Shown here piece after piece: positions 8,401 to 13,615 of a stretch of 18,163 nucleotides of DNA. Source of the stretch: CAVDHB01 sp963608705. GTDB taxonomy: Bacteria; Bacteroidota; Bacteroidia; Bacteroidales; Bacteroidaceae. Location: the NCBI GenBank assembly GCA_963608705.1, contig CAVDHB010000032.1, forward strand, positions 1 through 18,163, in the 5' to 3' direction. The translations under genes were made by a program, and so were the position numbers. Below the pieces are notes generated by a model. That model had not been told where the DNA came from and made no database searches. It saw only the letters and a list, made by a program, of their open reading frames with translations. Every line of letters starts with the position of its first letter. Positions within the stretch are counted from its first letter, which is position 1.

Positions 8401-8495
8401 TCATCATCATAGTCCTTACAAGAAGTGATTGACAAACCCGTGCCCATTAACAATGAGCTGAACAAAAGCGCATTAAATAATGTTCTTTTTCTCAT
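5448..8495 (-). CDS. Large surface lipoprotein with coiled coil and collagen-like repeat (DUF4988/PL29-N type), 1015 aa
   Basis: This is a lipoprotein with signal peptide and lipobox SITSC (C26). The acidic run after it (KDYDDD) resembles the Bacteroidota export signal that sends lipoproteins to the cell surface. A predicted coiled coil follows (about 32-54, ISNLQNQIDELSKVLDQI), then the WTIGKDGYWYQDGKKTEY segment typical of the DUF4988 / PL29-lyase N-terminal domain, then Gly-x-y collagen-like repeats (about 112-152, units GADGKP). The remaining 850 residues are beta-rich and Thr/Asn-rich, as in extracellular adhesin-like or glycan-binding proteins; I see no lyase catalytic domain or SusC/D partner. 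Likely role: a trimeric or fibrous surface protein, by inference. Its start at 8495 follows a leader of about 130 nt. Downstream lie a weak hairpin and the small lipoprotein operon. Confidence 0.85.
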   Translation of the reverse strand: MRKRTLFNALLFSSLLMGTGLSITSCKDYDDDISNLQNQIDELSKVLDQIKSQITAGSVITKVENTSEGVKITLSNGQSYDVKNGVNGTAWTIGKDGYWYQDGKKTEYYALGKDGANGQPGADGKPGADGKPGADGKPGADGKPGADGKDGAYYVPNATTGCFDKVDADGKVTPTNISFRAPGAITGMMDENNLTLYGVPDKNGTVDPKGVVIPLSNNLRGLVFAGDRLDESATDGIGQVEVKEVGLPGIQISSFHYNSERLNGENSAAEKSTASSTTTIVNPDTYAYYHVNPSNANIEDVKKNLKYIVKDAGIVSLTRAAGFSVTPEIASYDSETGILKVKVATKGTPTASADKATIVALQTTRANTKELVTSDYAALFKRDLGQLRIADKNRHDVLDGKKDFHYRRAIVGISNLDREAGIPNNKVWNVNTDNNEPVDQEFVYDKKYDLNDYVEAHELSLDGRKCTLSHADLKALGFDFKYEIVKNYKTGTNQTPQEQFITLNGSEVTSRVYGTDGRAAIGRTPIVRVTLYDKNNKNQAVAISYIKIRWTDHKSDPKPNEQIVLHIGENGTDFGWTCNQGGFTLQSTVEQVNVQFYNHLDLSRDDFHSIYSTFDANNVDGQVGTVTSLRDPNSGTTTYLYKWTVTTEDLWKNAGKEIQHISYYKAADGRKVEIVFKAKVKGINKTENITTASYINEYWNASKTQSKFNVAVPNPATTTSPTNCVFDNDLNSPFVTENGLLKLNNTVIDHYEYTFCKDIEDVTSLKGASNGGYDVNGVKFTVANNGLELKATLNGTTETVATINNHNNPNHVVNKAYNKVELNKSSNIAKKLLNSKAFEVFYSVKGYACANDNYPVTVTFNGKDHYTALFVRPVDVAKVAEGNFIDGVDFGEKGSYVPLEKVVSATDWRNRPFSEHTNYWGYYGPFNIVPNKNSAEMYLNGQWNAVPNSIVLDYDTRTTINGETSQYGFLTYKNNGTVLTGDSKIRLDVTVNYGWGSIPVNIEIPVKKTIGPANK
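8055..8144 (-). repeat. Five 18-bp tandem repeats encoding GADGKP
   Basis: Five 18-bp units (plus-strand form GTCAGCACCTGGCTTTCC) begin at 8055, 8073, 8091, 8109 and 8127, with one to three changes between units and a decayed sixth after 8145. Because 18 is divisible by three, copy-number change would alter the collagen-like stalk length without breaking the frame. Confidence 0.9.
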
Positions 8496-8636
8496 GAGTT
8501 TTTAAATTAGTAGTATATTTTTCTCGAACTTCCTTAAGTTTTTCGTATTCCAATCCCACCTCTCTTTCTCACGCATATACGCTTCAGAGCATCCACGGTA
8601 GTAGAATCCGCGTCACTTTTTCATTTTATTCCGTGG

Positions 8637-8644
8637 CAAATGTA
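8637..8644 (-). promoter_or_regulatory. -7 box of the large lipoprotein gene
   Basis: TACATTTG on the minus strand fits the TAnnTTTG consensus. No good TTTG is found at the -33 distance. The box sits in the 15-mer CCGTGGCAAATGTAC (8631-8645), which recurs with one change upstream of polA. It implies a 5' leader of about 130-140 nt. Confidence 0.45.
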
Positions 8645-8871
8645 CAAACTAATTTTGAATTTCACCCCCCCGAATGTTATTTTAGGTTAATCACCAATAT
8701 TAATATGCTCTCTGGAGGTGAACAAGACTATCTTTAAGACAATTTTAAGCACTGAAAGTTGTAAATCGACACAATATTGTACGGCTTTATACACCAAACT
8801 TCCGCAAGGGATACCCTCATCCCATACACCTTATTTATAAAGCCGTTGTGTATACGATTGGTTCGTGAAAA

Positions 8872-8949
8872 ATGATTATCCACAAACATACCACTATCCA
8901 GTCTTGCACGTTTGAACAAGTAGCCGTTGATATGATTGCGGATAATCAT
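8872..8949. repeat. 78-bp unit with terminal inverted repeats (MITE-like)
   Basis: The left end ATGATTATCCACAAACATA (8872-8890) and the right end, whose complement reads ATGATTATCCGCAATCATA (8949-8931), match at 17 of 19 positions. The ends belong to the same family as those at 3418, 10049, 11828, 17451, 17817 and 18012. The interior has no coding potential. Confidence 0.7.
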
Positions 8950-9080
8950 AGAAATTTTTCTCAAACCACTTCTGTGTGACTGTAAAAAGACAAGAATGAG
9001 ACGCTGAAACATACGGACTTTCTTGCTCGTTTGACAAAAAAGCGGTATATTCGCCACAGAACCAACATTATTATTATCCT

Positions 9081-10004
9081 ATGGGCAGCGAAGGAATCAT
9101 CGAGAAATACATCAACCCGTATACAGACTTCGGTTTCAAGAAACTCTTTGGCACTAAACTGAACAAAGATTTGCTGATAAGTTTCCTGAATTCCCTGTTG
9201 CAAGGAAAGGAAGTGGTAAAAGACGTGCAGTACTTGAACACGGAGAATTTAGGCACGGCGGAATATGACCGCCGGGCTGTGTTCGACGTGTATTGCGAGA
9301 ATGAGCAGGGAGAGAAGTTCTTAGTGGAAATGCAACGGGGAGAGCAGCAGTTTTTCAAAGACCGAAGCGTCTTCTACACGACTTTTCCCATCCGCGAGCA
9401 GGCCAAGAAGGGGCGTTACTGGAACTATGAGCTGAAGGCGGTCTACATGATTGGCATCTTGAACTTCATCTATGACAAGGAACATGAAAAGCAGTACCAG
9501 CACGAGATTCGGCTGTACGACTTCTCCACAAAGAGTCTCTTCTATGACAAGTTGACCATAATCTTTCTGGAGATACCCAAATTCACGAAAGGGGAAGACG
9601 AGCTGGAGACCATGATGGAAAAGTGGATGTTCGTGCTTCGCAACCTGGGACGTTTGGACGACCGTCCACTGGCGTTGCAGGAGCGGGTGTTTCTCAAACT
9701 GTTCAAAGCTGCCGAGATTGCAGGGTTCAAGCCTTCAGAACGAGTTCTGTATGAGGACAGTCTGAAAGCCTACCGCGACTGGTTCAGCACCATGGAGACT
9801 CAATGGCTGAAAGGACAGAAGTCCGGTCGAGCCAAAGGGCGTGTGGAAGGACTTGCCGAAGGACTCGAAAAAGGGCGTGAAGAGGGACGTAAAGAGGAAA
9901 GAATGATTTTGGCACGTCAATTAAGGAAAATGGGATTCTCTTCAGAACAAATTATACAGGCTATAGGTCTTACTCCCGAAGACGCACAGTCAGCCCTCAA
10001 ATAA
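9081..10004 (+). CDS. Rpn-family recombination-promoting nuclease / putative transposase (PD-(D/E)XK), 307 aa
   Basis: This is a paralogue of the gene at 117-1031, on the opposite strand. The N-terminus (KYINPYTDFGFKKLFGTKLN) and the core D69 (AVFDVYC) plus E83/Q85 (FLVEMQR) are conserved, as is the FLEIPKF segment near residue 165. The C-terminal part has a Gly/Arg/Glu-rich helix (about 247-274) and a short helical tail (MGFSSEQIIQAIGLTPEDA). Overall identity to the first copy is moderate, so the two are old paralogues and not a recent duplication. It is full length for the family. The ATG at 9081 is preceded only by a poor ribosome-binding site, as is common in Bacteroides. It ends 45 bp before the tandem duplication. 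Family members are DNA endonucleases; the substrate here is unknown. Confidence 0.9.
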   Translation: MGSEGIIEKYINPYTDFGFKKLFGTKLNKDLLISFLNSLLQGKEVVKDVQYLNTENLGTAEYDRRAVFDVYCENEQGEKFLVEMQRGEQQFFKDRSVFYTTFPIREQAKKGRYWNYELKAVYMIGILNFIYDKEHEKQYQHEIRLYDFSTKSLFYDKLTIIFLEIPKFTKGEDELETMMEKWMFVLRNLGRLDDRPLALQERVFLKLFKAAEIAGFKPSERVLYEDSLKAYRDWFSTMETQWLKGQKSGRAKGRVEGLAEGLEKGREEGRKEERMILARQLRKMGFSSEQIIQAIGLTPEDAQSALK

Positions 10005-10059
10005 CTTTTGAATGACGATAGTTAATAATGTGGTCGGATTATGAAGTGATGATTATCCG

Positions 10060-10092
10060 CAATCATACCGCCAAAGCCAAGGCTGTATGATT
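10060..10092. repeat. Hairpin AATCATAC ... GTATGATT
   Basis: AATCATAC (10060-10067) pairs with GTATGATT (10085-10092), with AGCC/GGCT pairing inside. The first arm is part of the dispersed ATGATTATCCGCAATCATAC motif. It could serve as a weak terminator for the plus-strand Rpn gene, since a T-rich stretch follows. A copy lies in unit B at about 11839-11871. Confidence 0.5.
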
Positions 10093-10113
10093 CTTCGTTC
10101 TTCACTTTAAAAG

Positions 10114-10141
10114 GTGGAGACGCGATGAATCGCGTCTCTAC
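10114..10141. repeat. Dispersed 28-bp palindrome, copy 2
   Basis: GTGGAGACGC and GCGTCTCTAC surround GATGAATC. It sits 26 nt beyond the stop of the 525-aa gene of unit A, where it may also end transcription. Confidence 0.85.
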
Positions 10142-10167
10142 TTGTAGCCATGTAGTTAATCTCTATG

Positions 10168-11745
10168 TTACATAGAATGCACCTCACCGCTTATTTTCCA
10201 CTCCTTCAGTGTATGTCTCTCACTGTCGAAACTGATGCCGACCTTCACTATCGGCAGGTTGTACAGGCGGAAACGTTCGGGGTACTGTCTCAAGTCTATC
10301 TGGTTCATGGCGGTGTCCGCACCCTTGTCGAGTTTCAGCTCCATTATATATAAGGTATGAGGACCACGCAGCACAATGTCCACCCTGCCACGGGGAGTAC
10401 GTACTTCCACATCGGTATACATGCCCAAAATGCTGAATATCACGTAGAGCATCTGCTGGTAATGGCCTTCGTAATTGGTATTATCGCAATAAGGCACAGT
10501 AGAGAGGAAGGTCTGCAACAGGCGCAAGGCACCGTCCATGTCGTCCTCATAAATACATCCATACATCAGGCCAATCGTGGAAAGCCCCATGCTCGTATGA
10601 ATACTGACATAACTCGGGAGGAGACTTTTCATCAGACCTATTCTTACCTCCTTGTTCGGGATGTCCAACAGATACAGCCCTGTAATCTCGGAATAGTCCT
10701 TAATCGTGATGTAGCCGCTTTGGTACAGGAGCGGGGAAATATCCGACAGTTGTTCCGTCGGGGCGTCAAAAGCGTCCGCAGGAATTCTCATGCCGCCTAT
10801 ATGCTGGGGCGTTACGTGATATTTACGAAGCATTTCTATCAGATAGGTAGGCGTTCCGCTTCCGAACCAATAGGAGTTCAACTTTCCATCCACAAACGCA
10901 TTCAGCAGACTGAAAGGATTGTATATATCAGGAGATGGCCAAACAAAATGATAACCGTCATAATTGTCCTTCAGCTTTGCCAGTATCTCCTCTTTTGACA
11001 GATTCAGTCTTTCGGCAAACAAGGACAAGTCGTTGTCCATCTGGGTACGCATCTCCTCTTCAGTGATGCCGCATACAGCTGCATACGCCTCGTCCATGCT
11101 GATATTCTTGATGTTGTTCAGCTCACTGAAAATGCTCAGCTGAGAGAATTTCGTGATACCCGTGATGAACACAAAACGCAAGTAGCCATCACAAGCCTTC
11201 AACGGACTATAGAAATTACGCATGACACTACGCAATATCGGCAAGTTCTTCTCCTCATGCACCACGTCCAACAACGGAGCGTCGTACTCATCTATCAAGA
11301 CCACTACTTTTTGTCCCGTTTGTCTATACGCCCTTTCTATCACCCCCTGTAGACGCTGGTTGAAATTCTGTTCATCCTCTTTTTTCCCATACACCTCCTC
11401 ATAACGCACAAGTTTCAAATTCAGCTCGCTTTCCAAATCCGCTTTCTCCGCATACTTGGCGGTACTCATGTCAAAGTGAAGCACCGGGTATTTCGTCCAT
11501 TCTTTCTCCAACTTTTCGATGGCCAAGCCTTTGAACAAATCCTTCCTCCCGGAGAAATAACATTCCAAAGTAGAAGTGAGCAGGGATTTGCCGAACCTGC
11601 GGGGACGGTTTAGAAAAACATACTTGGCATCGGAGGATGCCATACGATAGACATACTCCGTCTTGTCGATATACAGATAATCACCCTCACGAATATTCGA
11701 GAAGGTCTGTATTCCTATCGGGTAAAGTTTCCTGCGTCGTTCCAT
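10168..11745 (-). CDS. AAA-ATPase_like / PD-(D/E)XK nuclease-domain protein, copy A, 525 aa
   Basis: The protein is of the AAA-ATPase_like (PF09820) plus C-terminal PDDEXK_9 (PF08011) type, very common and multi-copy in Bacteroides; its function is unproven. Seen directly: start MERRRKLYPIGIQTFSNIRE, Walker A variant RPRRFGKSLL (47-56), Walker B VVVLIDEYDAPL (147-158), then a variable helical middle, and a C-terminal nuclease-like core D456 (GRVDIVL) with E469 and K471 (YIMELKLDK). All key residues are intact. Relative to copy B, residues about 95-212 and 401-525 are identical, while 68-90 and 213-400 carry many changes. It has its own promoter (-7 box 11772-11779) and a palindrome just downstream. 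Whether it acts in defence, recombination or another role is not visible from the sequence. Confidence 0.9.
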   Translation of the reverse strand: MERRRKLYPIGIQTFSNIREGDYLYIDKTEYVYRMASSDAKYVFLNRPRRFGKSLLTSTLECYFSGRKDLFKGLAIEKLEKEWTKYPVLHFDMSTAKYAEKADLESELNLKLVRYEEVYGKKEDEQNFNQRLQGVIERAYRQTGQKVVVLIDEYDAPLLDVVHEEKNLPILRSVMRNFYSPLKACDGYLRFVFITGITKFSQLSIFSELNNIKNISMDEAYAAVCGITEEEMRTQMDNDLSLFAERLNLSKEEILAKLKDNYDGYHFVWPSPDIYNPFSLLNAFVDGKLNSYWFGSGTPTYLIEMLRKYHVTPQHIGGMRIPADAFDAPTEQLSDISPLLYQSGYITIKDYSEITGLYLLDIPNKEVRIGLMKSLLPSYVSIHTSMGLSTIGLMYGCIYEDDMDGALRLLQTFLSTVPYCDNTNYEGHYQQMLYVIFSILGMYTDVEVRTPRGRVDIVLRGPHTLYIMELKLDKGADTAMNQIDLRQYPERFRLYNLPIVKVGISFDSERHTLKEWKISGEVHSM

Positions 11746-11771
11746 AATCTGTCTGTTTGATTTCTATAAAG

Positions 11772-11779
11772 CAAAGATA
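11772..11779 (-). promoter_or_regulatory. -7 box of copy A
   Basis: TATCTTTG on the minus strand matches TAnnTTTG exactly, with TTTA 20 bp upstream as a weak -33. It lies 26 nt before the ATG, within the duplicated unit and identical in copy B. Confidence 0.55.
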
Positions 11780-11892
11780 GCAAATTCTTTTCTAATACGT
11801 AAAACGATACACTTGAAGTTCCGTTTAATGATTATCCGCAATCATACCACCCAAGCCAAGGCTGTATGATTCTTCGTTCTTCACTTTAAAAG

Positions 11893-11920
11893 GTGGAGAC
11901 GCGATGAATCGCGTCTCTAC
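11893..11920. repeat. Dispersed 28-bp palindrome, copy 3
   Basis: This is the duplicate of copy 2, identical in sequence, 26 nt beyond the stop of the copy B gene. Confidence 0.85.
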
Positions 11921-11946
11921 TTGTAGCCATGTAGTTAATCTCTATG

Positions 11947-13524
11947 TTACATAGAATGCACCTCACCGCTTATTTTCCACTCCTTCAGTGTATGTCTCTC
12001 ACTGTCGAAACTGATGCCGACCTTCACTATCGGCAGGTTGTACAGGCGGAAACGTTCGGGGTACTGTCTCAAGTCTATCTGGTTCATGGCGGTGTCCGCA
12101 CCCTTGTCGAGTTTCAGCTCCATTATATATAAGGTATGAGGACCACGCAGCACAATGTCCACCCTGCCACGGGGAGTACGTACTTCCACATCGGTATACA
12201 TGCCCAAAATGCTGAATATCACGTAGAGCATCTGCTGGTAATGGCCTTCGTAATTGGTATTATCGCAATAAGGCACAGTAGAAAGGAAGGTCTGCAACAG
12301 ACGCAAGGCACCGTCCATGTCGTCCTGCAGGACGCAACGGTACAAACGAGCCACGGTAGTCAGTCCGTCCGTGGTGTACTGATGCAAATAGTTCGGCAAC
12401 AGACTTTTCATTAGTCCAATGCGGACTTCCTTGTTGGGGATGTCAAGCGTGTACAACTCGATAGCCTCATCATAGTCTTTGATAGTGACGTATCCGCTTT
12501 GGTAAAGTAACGGCGTAATATCCGTCATACGCTCCGTGGGTGCGTCAAACGAAGAGGCCATAGCTTCTCTTGACCCTATATGCTGAGGTGAGACGTGGTA
12601 TTTACGAAGCATTTCTATCAGGTAGGTAGGCGTTCCGCTGCCGAACCAGTAAGAATCAATCTTACCTTTTGACAAAGCGGTAAGCAGACTGAACGGATTG
12701 TATATATCGGGAGATTGCCAGACAAAATGATAGCCGTCATAGTTCTCCTTCAATTTCGTTAACGCCTCCTCCTTGGTTATTTTCAAACCTTCCGCAAACA
12801 ACGACAAATCGTTGTCCATCTGTGTACGTATCTCCTCCTCGGTAATGCCGCACACAGCGGAGTAATCCTTGTCCATACTGATGTTATCGATATTGTTCAG
12901 CTCACTGAAAATGCTCAGCTGAGAGAATTTCGTGATACCCGTGATGAACACAAAACGCAAGTAGCCATCACAAGCCTTCAACGGACTATAGAAATTACGC
13001 ATGACACTACGCAATATCGGCAAGTTCTTCTCCTCATGCACCACGTCCAACAACGGAGCGTCGTACTCATCTATCAAGACCACTACTTTTTGTCCCGTTT
13101 GTCTATACGCCCTTTCTATCACCCCCTGTAGACGCTGGTTGAAATTCTGTTCATCCTCTTTTTTCCCATACACCTCCTCATAACGCACAAGTTTCAAATT
13201 CAGCTCGCTTTCCAAATCCGCTTTCTCCGCATACTTGGCGGTACTCATGTCGAAATACAGTACGGGATATTTCTTCCATTCCTTCTCTAACTTCTCTATG
13301 GCCAAGCCTTGAAACAGTTCCTTTCTCCCAGAGAAATAACATTCCAAGGTGGAAGTGAGCAGGGATTTGCCAAAACGGCGGGGACGGCTTAGAAAAACAT
13401 ACTTGGCATCGGAGGATGCCATACGATAGACATACTCCGTCTTGTCGATATACAGATAATCACCCTCACGAATATTCGAGAAGGTCTGTATTCCTATCGG
13501 GTAAAGTTTCCTGCGTCGTTCCAT
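11947..13524 (-). CDS. AAA-ATPase_like / PD-(D/E)XK nuclease-domain protein, copy B, 525 aa
   Basis: It has the same architecture and exactly the same length as copy A: Walker A RPRRFGKSLL (47-56), Walker B LIDEYDAPL (150-158), nuclease core D456, E469, K471. Differences concentrate in two patches: residues 68-90 (for example ELFQ for DLFK) and 213-400, where stretches such as SREAMASSFDAPTERM replace the copy A sequence. The changes keep the frame with no stop or indel, so both proteins seem to be under selection. The gene starts 91 nt after polA ends, behind the polA terminator, with its own -7 box at 13551-13558. The mosaic points to recombination or gene conversion between related genes after duplication. 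Confidence 0.9.
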   Translation of the reverse strand: MERRRKLYPIGIQTFSNIREGDYLYIDKTEYVYRMASSDAKYVFLSRPRRFGKSLLTSTLECYFSGRKELFQGLAIEKLEKEWKKYPVLYFDMSTAKYAEKADLESELNLKLVRYEEVYGKKEDEQNFNQRLQGVIERAYRQTGQKVVVLIDEYDAPLLDVVHEEKNLPILRSVMRNFYSPLKACDGYLRFVFITGITKFSQLSIFSELNNIDNISMDKDYSAVCGITEEEIRTQMDNDLSLFAEGLKITKEEALTKLKENYDGYHFVWQSPDIYNPFSLLTALSKGKIDSYWFGSGTPTYLIEMLRKYHVSPQHIGSREAMASSFDAPTERMTDITPLLYQSGYVTIKDYDEAIELYTLDIPNKEVRIGLMKSLLPNYLHQYTTDGLTTVARLYRCVLQDDMDGALRLLQTFLSTVPYCDNTNYEGHYQQMLYVIFSILGMYTDVEVRTPRGRVDIVLRGPHTLYIMELKLDKGADTAMNQIDLRQYPERFRLYNLPIVKVGISFDSERHTLKEWKISGEVHSM

Positions 13525-13550
13525 AATCTGTCTGTTTGATTTCTATAAAG

Positions 13551-13582
13551 CAAAGATAGCAAATTCTTTTCTAATACGTAAA
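13551..13582 (-). promoter_or_regulatory. Promoter of copy B
   Basis: The -7 box TATCTTTG (13551-13558) is perfect on the minus strand, and TTTA (13579-13582) lies 20 bp upstream. The -33 region overlaps the T-tract of the polA terminator. Confidence 0.55.
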
Positions 13583-13610
13583 ACGATACACTTGAAGTTC
13601 CGTGTATCGT
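13580..13610 (-). terminator. Intrinsic terminator of polA, split by the duplication boundary
   Basis: A perfect 9-bp stem, ACGATACAC (13583-13591) with GTGTATCGT (13602-13610), and a 10-nt loop is followed by T's on the minus strand, 5 nt after the polA stop. Unit A contains only the left arm and loop (to 11824), so its equivalent hairpin is destroyed. Confidence 0.75.
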
Positions 13611-13615
13611 CTCAC

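Larger units (their letters stand above)
8496..9080. other. 585-bp intergenic region without a supported gene
   Basis: Two short minus-strand frames (near 8734-9057 and 8961-9203) have no recognisable features, and the second overlaps the Rpn gene. The region holds the putative leader and promoter of the large lipoprotein and, at 8872-8949, a small unit with terminal inverted repeats. I found no convincing promoter for the plus-strand Rpn gene. Confidence 0.5.
10049..11824. repeat. Tandem duplication, unit A (1,776 bp)
   Basis: Positions 10049-11824 align with 11828-13603 at a constant offset of 1,779 bp, with no indel evident, and only TTA lies between the units. Each unit holds the ATGATTATCCGC motif, one 28-bp palindrome, the 525-aa gene and its promoter. 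Homology stops abruptly at 11825 versus 13604 and at 10048 versus 11827. Confidence 0.93.
11828..13603. repeat. Tandem duplication, unit B (1,776 bp)
   Basis: This is the second unit, adjoining polA. Identical blocks with unit A include 12893-13251 (versus 11114-11472, 359 bp) and 13389-13603 (versus 11610-11824). The block 11947-12325 (versus 10168-10546) carries only two differences that I could see, and 12326-12892 is strongly diverged. The right boundary falls inside the polA terminator hairpin. Confidence 0.93.

Noticed and set aside
8734..9203. Minus-strand frames of 107 and 80 aa before the second Rpn gene
   Set aside because: They cross the TIR unit and the Rpn start, with no motif or codon pattern suggesting a protein.
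10168..13524. The two 525-aa genes as parts of a composite transposon or insertion sequence
   Set aside because: The proteins have AAA-ATPase_like and PD-(D/E)XK motifs, not a DDE or HUH core, and the repeats are direct tandem units without terminal inverted ends.
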